A stretch of 64,000 bases of DNA from Panicum virgatum (GCF_016808335.1 NC_053148.1:2051001-2115000), one strand, 5' to 3'. Positions 35,782-46,532 are shown, counted from the first letter of the stretch. The notes: generated by a model not told the origin, from the letters alone. Translations and numbers: made by a program.

Positions 35782-36378
35782 CTGGCTGCGGCTGGTGGTT
35801 GACTGATCGCCCGACAACAGGGCACAGAGGTGGAGACGACCCTGCCTGCAAGATTTCATGGCCTGTCAAGAAGATGCAATAACGTCGATGCTAATTCCCT
35901 GCAGTCTGCAGATTGCAATGCAGCAAGGAAAAGAAAGAAAGAAAAAGAGCAAACCCATGTACTATATTATATCAGCAGGATGAGCGAGCAACTGTACTGT
36001 AGTATCCTCTGCCATCAATCATTTGCAAGAGTTTTTTTTTATTTCTTCAAAAATCAAAATACAAAGTAGCTGTATTCTCCTCTCTTTTTTTCTTCATCTT
36101 CTCTAGTACAAAGAAACTAAGAAAGTGCCTGCCTGTATTGATTGTCTGAATGGACCAACGAGTTGGTTGGCGCTCATCAGCAGCTAGCGTGTCTTGTCTC
36201 CAACTCAATCACGATCAATTTGTAACAGCACATACATAATGGAATTCATTAAGTTGCTGCACAAGTTGGTTTTCGGAACGGACGGACGGCCACGATCTCC
36301 TCGACTGATTCCCCATTTGCATCACGTCTTATCGGGCCATGAAAGTGACCGGTTCCGTTCCGTGCCACAGGCCGTACC
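35782..36378. other. BODYGUARD 3' flank
   Basis: Probable 3' untranslated region and spacer, AT-rich with A-runs near 35930 and 36050. No gene is seen. Confidence 0.5.
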
Positions 36379-37180
36379 GGCAAATCTGGAGGCCCTGTGC
36401 GAAACTATGAACTGTGTTCTAGTGATCTAATAATAACTACTATAAAAATAACATATATGTTATAATATAGTACATGTAAACAAGATATTTCAAGAATTAT
36501 CATACCTATTCACTAGTATTTGGTGCAATGCCCTGATCAAGTGTCTGATTAAGAGGAGAAGAAACTTGTGGTTCCTTTCTAATAAATCTTTCCATTGCCC
36601 CTTTCTAAGATTGAATTAGTTCATCTACCCTTTGTTTCTTTTGACGTTTTTGATAACCAGATGGATATTTCTAGAAGACATGGCTAACAATAGAAACAAC
36701 AAAATTAATAGATGCATTTGGAACTAGTAATTAAAAACCAACATTGTGTCATAGATGTTGGGCGGAACCTAGTGCAGACGTGCAGGCCTGCAGACGAGAG
36801 ATGTCTGGCCGTCTGGGCGCAGGGCGCCAGGCCACGCGATCGCAGAGCGCCGAGCGGGACGCCTAGGCGCAAGGCGCTGCGTCGCTCAATGCCTGCGACG
36901 TCGCCTAGGCGGAACCTGGTGGCTGGTGCAGACGTCGCGACAGGCCTGTGTCGCCACTCGCGTCGGTCCCCGGCGAGCGGTGACGGCGGGGAAGCGGAAA
37001 GGACCGAGCGGATGGGATCGACGTTTTCTCTTCTGTGATATATTTGGGGCACAGTTTGTTTTCTATTGGGCCAATTTACAACTAAAATAAAGCCTACTAT
37101 ATAACTATACTTGATATACACATTATATTTTTGGGGCTCTTTAAATTTGGGGGCCCTGTGCGGTCGCACGGGTCGCACGG
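36379..37180 (-). pseudogene. Remnant of a hAT / zf-MYM-like transposon
   Basis: On the - strand at about 36523-36668, an interrupted frame reads SGYQKRQKKQRVDELIQS, a stop, then KGAMERFIRKEPQ. This resembles the N-terminal region of plant TTF/zf-MYM-type hAT transposases. The block is bounded by two similar direct GGCCCTGTGCG motifs (36390 and 37151). Between them is a GC-rich segment (36760-36950) with a direct repeat of GGCGGAACCT and GCAGACGT. The exact element ends are uncertain. Confidence 0.45.
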
Positions 37181-37312
37181 GCCAAAAAACGGGCCTGGTG
37201 CCACTGAAGTCTGTCGCCTTGATTTGTTTCGTGGGAGGGGTTATGCGTTGCCTCTTCCTGTGCCATCAGATGTCTGCATGGCTAGTACTCGTGCAACAGT
37301 CAGTTCTTGTTA

Positions 37313-37418
37313 AGGGTGTTAATTGGTGACATTTAGTTGCACCTCTAATCATCCTCAGTTCAAAATTTTGAACTGAAAAGAATTGAAGGTGCACCTAAAG
37401 ATCACCGATTAACACTCC
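37313..37418. mobile_element. Foldback MITE, 106 bp, TA-flanked
   Basis: The arms AGGGTGTTAATTGGTGAC and ATCACCGATTAACACTCC pair almost throughout, and the next parts TTTAGTTGCACCT and AGGTGCACCTAAA pair too. The centre holds the perfect 16-bp palindrome GTTCAAAATTTTGAAC. TA is on both sides (37311-37312, 37419-37420), as for Tc1/Stowaway-type MITEs. Confidence 0.75.
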
Positions 37419-37439
37419 TAGTTTTTGTTTTGCCCTCTC

Positions 37440-37789
37440 AAACTCTGAAGACATTCAACTGCCAAAGAAAACAAGAAAAATCAAAGTTGTGATGATGATG
37501 TATTGTGCGTGGAGTTTGTGGAAGGAAAGGAACCGGCGCGTGTTCGATCAGAAGATGAAGACCCCGACGGAAGTGATACAAGAGATCAAACATGAAGTGG
37601 ACACTACAAAATTAACCTGCTCGGGGTTAGAGTTATCGTAGTTCTTATGTTACATCTTTTCTTTTAAGAGTTTGAGAGCTTAACTATTTATGTAATATCA
37701 GCACTGTAAGACACTATCCCTGCTTCTTCTTAAATGGCAAGGCGGTGCTCCTGCTAGCTTTTCAAAAGAAAAAACTCTGAAGACATTCA
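37440..37789 (+). mobile_element. 5'-truncated LINE insertion with 18-bp target duplication
   Basis: AAACTCTGAAGACATTCA is repeated perfectly at 37440-37457 and 37772-37789. Between them a frame from about 37459 reads LPKKTRKIK, then CAWSLWKERNRRVFDQKM and ends at TAG near 37640. This is the C-terminal tail of a plant LINE ORF2. A 3' untranslated part follows with TTAAATGGCAAGGCGGTGCTCC and an A-rich end. The copy lost almost all of its 5' part and is inactive. Confidence 0.85.
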
Positions 37790-38352
37790 GTGTTCTGTGC
37801 TCTTGTTCAGAAAAATTCAGCACGAAACTGTGAGGAGGTTGCAGACTTTGTTGCACGATCACTCTTCGTTGCAGAAAAATTCAGCACGAAAATGATAATA
37901 GGCCGTTTACAGCCCAATGCGTTCTGCTACCGCTCATTCTCGTGAGGATAGCCCATGCCCCATGTTCTTGTATGAAGAGAAGATCTCAGCGTTCTAAATT
38001 GAGCCCAGTCATGGGGCACGTCTGAAAGGTTCATTTGGGCCATTACCAAAAAAAAAGTTCATTTGGGCCCTTTTCAAGCCCAATGCAATTGTATCGAGTC
38101 CACAGAAAACCTCACGGGCTGTGCTGGCCCACTTCAAACGTGGGAAAAAACACAGTAAGCGTAATTACCTCTTACATCCCTACACTAATATCCAATACCA
38201 AGAGCCTCCTCAACCACAAGCTCTCGCAGAAAATCTCCGGACACACATGGGGCGATCCGCAAAAACCCTATCCCCAAAATCCCAACCCCATCCATCACCC
38301 GCGAACCACTCGCAGCCGAATCCCCCCGCACGGCTGCTCGCTCGCTCCGGCC
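37790..38352 (+). promoter_or_regulatory. CHLM upstream region with site II elements
   Basis: Upstream of CHLM, TTCATTTGGGCC occurs twice (about 38031 and 38058), giving two TGGGCC elements, with AAGCCCAATG nearby. Such elements are frequent in promoters of nuclear genes for chloroplast proteins. A TATA box is not obvious. GTTGCAGAAAAATTCAGCACGAAA-like sequence is duplicated near 37806 and 37870. Confidence 0.4.
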
Positions 38353-39348
38353 ATGGCGCGCGCCGGCGTCTCCACCGCGCCGCTCTCCCGCCTGCACTCC
38401 CTGCCGCCTCCGCGTCCCGCGCTCCTCCACCGCTACCAGCAGCCCGGCCCCCACGTCGTCCTCCGCCCCCAGCGCAGGGCTCCCAGCACCGCCGCCGCGG
38501 CGCTGCCGACGGCCGCGGACCTCCCGCCGCTCTCCCTGCCCGCGGCTGCGGCCGCGGCCGCGGCGCTGGCGGCGGCGGTTTCGCTCTCCGACCCCGAGCG
38601 CAGGCGGCGCGCGCAGGCCGAGGCCGCGGGCGGCGGCGACAAGGAGGCCGTCCGCGCCTACTTCAACTCGACGGGCTTCGAGCGGTGGCGCAAGATCTAC
38701 GGGTCGGCGACGGAGGGCGTGAACCGCGTGCAGCTGGACATCCGGGAGGGCCACGCGCAGACGGTGGCCAAGGCGCTGGCCATGCTCCGCGACTCGCCGC
38801 TGCAGCTGGCGGGCGCGACGGTGTGCGACGCCGGGTGCGGGACGGGGTCGCTGGCCATCCCGCTGGCGGCGGCGGGCGCGGACGTGCTGGCCTCCGACAT
38901 CTCCGCGGCCATGGTGTCGGAGGCGCAGCGGCAGGCGCAGGCGGCGCTGGCGGCGCAGCCGGCGGGGTCCCCGTTCCGGATGCCGCGGTTCGAGGTGCGC
39001 GACCTGGAGAGCCTCGAGGGCCGCTACGACGTGGTGGTGTGCCTGGACGTGCTCATCCACTACCCGCGGGAGGAGGCGCGCGCCATGATCCGGCACCTGG
39101 CCTCGCTCGCCGGCAAGCGGCTGCTCATCAGCTTCGCGCCCAGGACGCTCTACTTCGACCTGCTCAAGCGCGTCGGCGAGCTGTTCCCGGGCCCCTCCAA
39201 GGCCACGCGCGCCTACCTGCACGCCGAGCGCGACATCGAGGACGCGCTCCGCGAGGCCGGCTGGCGCGTCGCCAACCGGGGCTTCATCTCCACGCAGTTC
39301 TACTTCGCCAAGCTCTTCGAGGCCGTGCCCGCCGGCTCCTCGTCGTAG
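38353..39348 (+). CDS. CHLM: Magnesium protoporphyrin IX methyltransferase, chloroplastic
   Basis: A single uninterrupted exon of 331 residues, close to the plant CHLM length. Residues 1 to about 75 are Ala/Arg/Pro/Ser-rich with few acidic residues, a plausible chloroplast transit peptide. The mature part contains YFNSTGFERWRKIYG (about residue 103), the AdoMet-binding motif DAGCGTGS (residues 159-166), CLDVLIHYP (about 230) and the C-terminal LFPGPSKATRAYLH block of the family. CHLM transfers a methyl group from AdoMet to the 13-propionate of Mg-protoporphyrin IX in chlorophyll synthesis, working next to Mg chelatase and the cyclase at chloroplast membranes. I chose ATG 38353 because upstream in-frame codons lie in the AT-richer leader and the transit peptide starts here. 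GC content is very high, as in many grass genes. Confidence 0.95.
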   Translation: MARAGVSTAPLSRLHSLPPPRPALLHRYQQPGPHVVLRPQRRAPSTAAAALPTAADLPPLSLPAAAAAAAALAAAVSLSDPERRRRAQAEAAGGGDKEAVRAYFNSTGFERWRKIYGSATEGVNRVQLDIREGHAQTVAKALAMLRDSPLQLAGATVCDAGCGTGSLAIPLAAAGADVLASDISAAMVSEAQRQAQAALAAQPAGSPFRMPRFEVRDLESLEGRYDVVVCLDVLIHYPREEARAMIRHLASLAGKRLLISFAPRTLYFDLLKRVGELFPGPSKATRAYLHAERDIEDALREAGWRVANRGFISTQFYFAKLFEAVPAGSSS

Positions 39349-39705
39349 CGGCAGGCGTGCGGGCGTGCGTGTTTCCCTGACGCAAACTGTGGATATAAAA
39401 TCGAGACGCCGCGGCATCGGTGGCAGCTTTGTACTTGCAAATTTTGCTCTCGAGCTTGTAGATTGTTGCAGGTTGAACAAGAGTGGTGCTCTGAAAGAAA
39501 CCTTCGTCATGCTCGTCTGCCATCCACCATCGCCGTTTACAATTGCAAAATTTGAACATCCAAAAGATGTACAAATGTTTCTGTGATCGCCATTGAAATT
39601 GAAATGAATTTTGGTATGCTTGGTTATTCCTAGGCGAAAGGAAAGAAACTTACCCTTCAAAAAAAAAAGAGGAAAGAAACTTGGAGCCTGTTCCCCCGCT
39701 GCCCC

Positions 39706-39757
39706 TTATAATCACCTCTTGGGCTGGGCCTAGTGCCATACTTTGAGCCTTTGGGCC
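39706..39757 (+). promoter_or_regulatory. Putative promoter elements of the 39790 gene
   Basis: TATAATC-like sequence at about 39706 and two TGGGCC motifs (39725 and 39752) precede the start codon by 30-85 bp. They resemble the elements upstream of CHLM. Confidence 0.3.
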
Positions 39758-39789
39758 AACCAATCCCCTCACACGATCCAATCCATGCA

Positions 39790-40320
39790 ATGTTCCCCGC
39801 CGCTCGTTGCTTCGTCCCCCTCCACCCCCAGCCGCACGCCACAATCCCCTGCCGCCGCGCGCCGGCGCGCACCACGGTGTCAGCCAAGCAGCGGCGCTGG
39901 ACCAGAGGCCCCCGCCGCGACCGCTCATGGGACGATGACGGCGGCGGCAGCGGCTCCGATTCCGACGCCGACGACGGCTTCTTCGGGCAAGAGCAGGACG
40001 ACGGCGACGAGGAGGCGGAACGGGAGGAGGCAGCGCCCCGACGGCCCACCTCGCCATCGCCGGCGCCCGCGGGGGGCCAGCTTCGGGGTTCCGACGTGCT
40101 GCGCGCGATGCAGAGGGCCGCTGCGGCGAAGGAGGCGGCCAGGAGGAAGAACGACAAGAAGCCGGTGCCGCAGCGGCGGGGCAAGGGGAAGCCGGAGGGA
40201 GGCGACGTGGAGGTCGGGGAGGTGAGGCCGGTGGTGATAAGGCCCGAGTGGGCGGCGAGGATCCGGGAGCTGGAGGTCAGGGTCCAGCAGCTGGCCGACA
40301 AGTACCACCACCACCAGTAA
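39790..40320 (+). CDS. Unrecognised small protein, possibly plastid-targeted
   Basis: An intronless 176-codon frame from ATG 39790, in the same orientation as CHLM and 440 bp behind it. The first 40 or so residues are rich in Arg, Ala, Pro and Thr without acidic residues, which fits a plastid or mitochondrial transit peptide. Next is a very acidic stretch (WDDDGGGSGSDSDADDGFFG), then a Lys/Arg-rich stretch and a C-terminal segment (VVIRPEWAARIRELEVRVQQLADKY) that looks like a short amphipathic helix or coiled coil, ending in His residues. I do not recognise a named family. The gene is supported by coding-like structure, a clean start and its position among expressed genes. Expression or an orthologue would settle it. 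Confidence 0.6.
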   Translation: MFPAARCFVPLHPQPHATIPCRRAPARTTVSAKQRRWTRGPRRDRSWDDDGGGSGSDSDADDGFFGQEQDDGDEEAEREEAAPRRPTSPSPAPAGGQLRGSDVLRAMQRAAAAKEAARRKNDKKPVPQRRGKGKPEGGDVEVGEVRPVVIRPEWAARIRELEVRVQQLADKYHHHQ

Positions 40321-40845
40321 GGCTTGTGACTGTTACAAGCTGAGCAGGGAGTCCTCTGCTTTATCATCTCACCTCTGCACGCGCACACACTGCTAATCTC
40401 GATTCAGGAATCAGGATGCAACAGGGTTAAGAAGCCAAAGTCATCATCTGACAGCTCGCGCTAATGCGACTGCGCACTGCGCATTTCATTCCCTGCCAAT
40501 CTGTGCATGTGTTGGCACTAAGATTTTCCATGTGTTTCAGACACAAATTGTGCTACTAGAAGTCTGAACTCTGAACTTCCTGCACTCATATGTACTTAAA
40601 CATACTAGTGGTAGTGTTATTTGCAGCAGTAATTCATTGAGAACATTTTCACCGACACTGACGGCAGATTCTGTTATGCATCTAGCAACATTTCTCGAAG
40701 GATCGTTCCATGCATATTCCTTACACAACAAGGCTAACATGCCAACATCTTACTCAGTGAAGTGGCAGGGACAATTGCAGAGTTGTCACCACTTGAAAAC
40801 ATGGTTAGATCTCAGAGTCGGGAAGGTGTAGAGGACATGATGCTT
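40321..40845. other. Spacer after the 39790 gene
   Basis: Probable 3' untranslated region and spacer. No gene or repeat is seen. Confidence 0.5.
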
Positions 40846-40846
40846 A

Positions 40847-41181
40847 GGGCTTGTTTAGTTGTTTATATGTAAAAATTTTGTAAAAGAATTTGGGTAATTT
40901 GAAGTACTAAATAAAGTCTATTTACAAAACTTTTTGCATAGATGGGTTGAAAATCGCGAGACGAATCTAATGATGCTAATTAATCCATAATTACCGGATG
41001 GTTACTGTAGCATCAATGTTGCAAATCATGGATTAAGTAGGCTCATTAAATTCGTCTCGCGATTTACAGTCCATCCATGCAAAAAGTTTTGTAAATAGAC
41101 TTCATTTAGTACTCCATGCATGTGTCAAAACATTCGATGTGACTTTTTTTTTCGTTTACGGGTAAAAATCTAAACAGGGCC
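40847..41181. mobile_element. MITE of the GAGACGAATCTAA family, TTA-flanked
   Basis: GGGCTTGTTTAGTTG mirrors ATCTAAACAGGGCC. TTA lies on both sides (40844-40846 and 41182-41184), the PIF/Harbinger-type duplication. The core motifs GCGAGACGAATCTAATGATG and TAAATTCGTCTCGCG are inverted, and GTTACTGTAGCATC is present. Confidence 0.8.
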
Positions 41182-41403
41182 TTAAGCTTAAACAATCAAT
41201 TTGCCAGCCACCAGCCCTGTAAACTAATCAGACCGACTCCAACAAGGGTTTTTTGTCTGCTGGACATCCTGAAATGGTGGCTTAGTGTACAACACACTCC
41301 ACACTTTGATTTAGTCTCATGGGCACTACAAAAATATGGTTTTGAATGAAGCACACCACCTCCCTTAAATTAGTCTTTCTCAGTTTGGGAAGCTACAGGT
41401 TGC

Positions 41404-44400
41404 CTAGTAAAAAGACTGAAATGCCCATGACCATGTAATACACCAAAATCTGGGACCGAAGGTCACCAGCCAGCCAGCCTTCCAGTAGTAAAATATCACG
41501 TTTTTTAATATATTGGGCAAGTGCAATATCAAACCGCACCAACTGACTATATCAGTGTAGTCACACACATAATATTTTCTTACACAATATAACATGTCAC
41601 AAAATAAGTGACCATCATGTCACTAATCTTAATCTTAGTATGGAATAAGTGACCATCATGTCACTAATCTTAGTCTTCACATCTCAAATTACATTAATGG
41701 GTACCCTACATTAATTTAGCATGTCAAAAGGCTTTATGCAGTTTGCTTGCACACAAAAGCATACATATCAGAACTGCATAAGATGCTCTAGCGCCATTCT
41801 ACCATGCACCTCAGCCTCCTCCATTGCAATTTTCTTAGCTCGGCTGTAAAAGATAACAAGGATTAGGGGAAAAAATCAGGATATTAGTCAAAGAAAAATG
41901 TGTAGGTATTTACCTCCGAGTTAGTGCTCCAGGACTATAGTTTAGGTCAAATGGGCTTGATGGTGTTGTTGGTGCCTGTTGCAACCTAAGTGGTGTACTT
42001 GGGCTGGGCATTACTTCTGTTATCACTTCCTTCATCTTCTTGGCCGTCTTTCTTTTAGGAGTACTGGGACTGTCTGCTGCTTCCTTCATCTTCTTGGGCT
42101 TCTTTCTTTTAGGTGTACTTGGACTGGCTGCTGCTTCCTTCTTCTTCTTGGTTTTGTTTCTCTTAGGTTTTGGTGGTGCAGGCGGTGGAGCATCTGAGTC
42201 ATACATAGTCTCATTGCAAGTCTTTTGCATGTGTCCTAACAGACCAGATCTCTTGCATTTCTTCCTTTTCTTTGTGCCACCCTCATCAACTGCTTTTATT
42301 CTCCTACTCCTTGGTCTACCTGCTGCTCTCTTGAGTTGTGGAGGCCATAGCTTGAATCCTAGGTGTACTTGAGGCCAATGTGTTCGATCTGCTATTGGTT
42401 CAATCCAACCTTCATATGCCGCTTTGAACTTAGAGACAGAGTAACAGGTGTCTACATAATCCTCAAACTCTAAACCCCTGTAAGAGCATATCAAACTGAT
42501 CGCGTGATTGCATGGTAGTCCAGTGAGCTGTCATTTCTTGCAGCTACAAGTTCTTTGTTCTAGGTTAACAACATGTCTCCAAGGAGTTAAGTCCTTGTAA
42601 ACACCACTTATCTCTGCTAAGTGGCCAACACCTTTATGGATTGAATAACCAGACAGTCCTCTACTCTTTGCATTGAGAGCCTTTATTATGTGTGGCAGCA
42701 CTTTAGTGTTCAATTTCATGGCTAGTTTTCTTCTCTGAAATAGCTTGCCCATGATTGTTTGCCTAATTTTATCCATAAGTTCTATAATAGGCAGTGACTT
42801 ATCATGTTTTATCCAATTGTTGAAGGCTTCAGCAATGTTATTGGTCACATAGTCACACTTGCTAGCTGTAGAGAAGTAACATCTTGCCCATAAGTGCTTG
42901 TGATTCTCCTCAATCCATTTCATTGCTTTTGTTGATGCTGCCTTCATGATATTATAGTGATGGTCAAATATATCCTTCCTGTAAGTTCTTGCTGCTGGCC
43001 ATAGGTTCTTCTCAAAAACCTTTCCATGATATCTTTTCTTAAAATTTTTATACAGGTGCCTCATGCATTCCCTATGCTCTACTCCATTGGTGAAGACTTT
43101 AGTCACAGCTATGTCAATGCCCTTTCCTGCATCAGTTGAAATGACAAGTCCATGTGGAGATCCAATTGCCATTGATAGCTTGCTCATGAACCATCCCCAA
43201 TTTTCCCGTGTCCTGATCCAAATACTCCATATGCCACAGGAAACATCCAGTTATGTCCATCAACGCCTATAGCTGAAGCTAGTTGTCCCTTCCACTTTCC
43301 AGTAAGAGCTGTGGAGTCAATGCCCAAGTAGGGCCTGCACCCATTTTTGAATCCATCAATACATGGCTTTAAAGCAACAAACATCCTGCTAAATCTGATC
43401 TTGGACCCAACCTTCTCATAATCTATCTCTACTATGCTTCCAGGAGACTTTCTCTCTATTTCTGCCTTAAATGCAAAAGCATAGTCAAAACTGTCCTCCC
43501 ACTTGCCCAAAACCTCATCAAGTGCTAGCTGCCTGCCATTGTACACAATCCAATATGACAATGTGATCAAGTACTTCTCCTCCAACTTCTTCTTCAAAGC
43601 AGAAGCACCAATTGTAGGGTCTTGCCTCAGCCATTGAATTACCCTATCCCTAACCCAATACTGATTAGCCATGCAATTGCTCTGTACTTTACTTGTACTC
43701 TTGCAGTAGTGCTTGTTAGGCATCTTCTTAATCTGCAAATAATATCATAATTAAAAAACAAACATAAAAGGAACATAAGTATAGCCACATAAGTATATGA
43801 AAAAGGGACACGTAAATTTATTACCATCCATGTCCTTTCATCTTGCAATTGTGATGCATGTATTCTCCACTTGCATCTCTTAGCTTTACAGAATCCTCTA
43901 TACCTCTTTGCTTCATTGTAAGGAGCTGCAATTTCAACCTCATTTAGAATGGCATATTGCCTAATTGCTCTCTGGAAGGTTTCTCTATCCTCAAATGTTA
44001 CACCAACAGCTATCTTGGGATTTTCTAAGTCAGTTATATGCTCAACAACCTCACAACCTTTCTCATCATCAACAATGCAGTCATCATTATCTTCTTCATC
44101 GGTGTCAGGAATGTAATCAAAACCAGTATTAGAACTAGGCTCAACAGGCTCATCATCTACACCAACATATTCTATTTCATCATTTTCACCCCAAGGATCA
44201 TCCACAGTCCTTTCCTCAGTGTCATAAGCAAGATAATTAGTAGGCCTTTCCTCAATGTCATAAGCAAGATAATTAGTAGGCCTTTCCTCAGTGTTAGAAG
44301 CTACACTGGTAACAACAGCTGACTTGTTTTCAATAGGATATATCAATAGCTGACTTGTTTTCATATCAACAATAGTAAGATCAATAGCTGACTTATTTTC

Positions 44401-45777
44401 ATGACTAGGCTGGTTAATCACGGAAACTACTAGAGGAAGCTTTCTAATGTCCCAGTACATATCAATTGCGGCAAGCAATGATGAGTCGGAATCAATATCC
44501 ATATACTTGCATGCAACCTTGTCCCAAAAGCTTACCGATAAACTTTGGTTACTACCTCGCTTTATCTCGACATTTAGATCAGCATAGAAATCCATCCACG
44601 AAATTGTATCCTTATTGCGAACCCAATTTTTATCACAGGTAGCATGATACACATGTGTACCATGCTCCTCATAGCCCGGTATGCGAATGGCAAACCTACA
44701 GGCTGTGTTACGGTCCATCCTAATGGAAGCAAATGCAAAAGAAATTAAGACAAATTTAATATCACAGACTAAATCGAACCTGAAATTAAATGAGGACATG
44801 CACAAAGAAGGGTTCGAATCTTACCCATCTGGAACCCATGACATGTCCAAAGATTTTGTTAGAGATCCCACACTGTGTAGCCGCCCAACTCGAGGATGAT
44901 GATTTGGGGATCGATTCGACGGCATCGAATCCCAGCTGCCTTTGCAAGTTTTTCCCTTCAGAATCCGGGGCCAAATCCCGCCGAGCAAGCATAGCAACGC
45001 GGAGGCGGAACAGGAATCGAATCCATACCTTAGGGTGGTGGTGTTTGTGCTCCCACGTGGTGGACGCGCACCCTGCTCCAGCAAATCGGCGCAACAGAAT
45101 CCTACGGGGAAAGGGCGAATGCGGAGGGAGAAATTAAAACAGTGTCGAAGAAAAGGGCAGCAAGTGGCATGAGGTCACTTGTCAATGTCGGACACCACAA
45201 ATGCAAGATGAGCTAACGACCATTAGCTCGAAAGGCGGCCAGGTACCAAATCGGAAATTCTGGAATCTGGCTAAGAGAGTCGAGAGGGATGAACTAAGCG
45301 AGATGAACTCTCACAGAAGTAATGGCCGAAGCGGAAGCTAAGCCTAATCTCCGTCGGCCGCCATGGCCAGCATGGGGCAGAAAAATCGCATCTTTGGCGT
45401 GATGGCGGCGGTGGTAATCAGCTAATTACGGAACCGAGCCAGAACCGCACGCTGCAGCCGGCGCTGACGGGGAAGCCGTGCCCGGATCTGAGGCGGCGCG
45501 GGGCGCGTGGCCCGGGAGGGAGGTGGAGGAGCCCCAATGGGAAGGCGTACCTGCGTGGCTCCGTGTGGCGTGGCGGCGAGCGGCGGGGAGGAGGGGAAGC
45601 CGAAGCGGAGCGGAGCGGGGCGGAGGCGTGTGCCGTGTCGTCTCCGCCTCGCTCTCCTGCTTGTTCCGGACATGACGGGGACTGCACGGAGTAGGACCTC
45701 CCCGGCCTGCCTGACTGCCTTCTTTAATGTGACAAAATATAGCAAGGGCAATATCGTCTGTTTACAAGGCTTCTGCC
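41404..45777 (-). mobile_element. Mutator-like element (MULE) with transposase
   Basis: Left end CTAGTAAAAAGACTGAAATGCCC and right end GGGCAATATCGTCTGTTTACAAGGC are imperfect inverted repeats (about 19 of 25 positions). They are flanked by CTACAGGTTGC (41393-41403) and CTACCGGTTGC (45778-45788), a candidate 9-11 bp duplication with one mismatch, as expected for Mutator transposition. The interior holds one transposase gene on the - strand and, at its 5' side, a GC-rich leader (45300-45700). The exact outer ends are uncertain by a few bases. Confidence 0.65.
41768..44718 (-). pseudogene. MuDR-type transposase, interrupted
   Basis: Three exons on the - strand: 44718-43825, 43732-41914 and 41843-41768, with GT-AG introns in agreeing phase. 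The N-terminal domain has acidic stretches (DTDEEDNDDCIVDDEKG), then the Mutator DNA-binding block with GFCKAKRCKWRIHAS. The DDE core has YLGIDSTALTGKW and VISTDAGKGID, then ECMRHLYKNF and a SWIM zinc finger (TCSCKK, then CNHA). A knuckle-like CKRSGLLGHMQKTC follows, and a C-terminal tail with repeated SPSTPKRK units. A frameshift near 43187-43215, inside the DDE core, and an in-frame TGA at 42531-42533, inside the SWIM finger, break it. The ATG at 44718 follows a probable 5' leader intron. Confidence 0.85.
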
Positions 45778-45925
45778 CTACCGGTTGCTGCAAATACCTT
45801 TTTTAATGTGGCTGGTGTGCAAGCAGCTAAATCATACATTTAGAGTGTCCATGGCACAAAAACAAAAACAGCAGTGTGTACTGCACAAAACCATACTTTG
45901 GGAATGTCCCGTAGACAAAAAAACC

Positions 45926-46207
45926 CCTCCAACAATGATATGCAAATGCATACATGCCTCCGCCGCGGCACTGTGTATCGCTGAATGGTGCTCCAATAAA
46001 ATAGGCAAAGGAGTAGGCATTTTGCATTGTGAGGAGGGATGAGAGGTAAAAATGAATCAACTCTCTCCTGCTATGCATTTCTCTGGGTGATGCATCTGCT
46101 TTTGCCTCTGCCTGTTGGAGATGAGAATTTTTACGTGGGTGATGTATCTACTATGTACAAAACAAATGGAGGAATGCCTCTCCTATTATGCATCTCCTTA
46201 TTGGAGT
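45926..46207. mobile_element. Possible MITE with CTCCAAC ends
   Basis: CCTCCAACAATGATATGCA mirrors TGCATCTCCTTATTGGAG loosely, and GCCTCC and GAGGCAT-type motifs lie inside. No target duplication is clear. The rest of 45789-46532 shows no gene. Confidence 0.35.
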
Positions 46208-46532
46208 CAGTCTGCTTGGAGACGGCGACCGAAGCATCACTCCCAACAAACCTCTTGATCTTTTTTTAGAGCCCTGCAGATCACCGATCTCAAAGCACGC
46301 CGTGCCAACACCTACACTGAAACGTCGACCAACAACGCCGCACGTTTGAAAATTGCAGAAATTTTACATAGAACCACCGTATAAACGCAATAAAAAAAGG
46401 GTAACTACAATTGGTCATAGGGTACGTCTAAACTCTAAACCAGTCGGATAATCCTGGGGGCTCAGCACCTGAACACCTAGCAGCAAGGTCTTATTTCAAC
46501 GTTGCCAATGAAAAAACCTCGCCTTAACCTAT

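Noticed and set aside
38185..39660. A 491-codon - strand frame opposite CHLM
   Set aside because: It is a shadow of the GC-rich CHLM coding strand, with Arg/Gly-rich composition and no family similarity.
44808..44822. GGTTCGAATCT, another B-box-like string
   Set aside because: It sits in the MULE leader. The flanking sequence does not fold into a tRNA.
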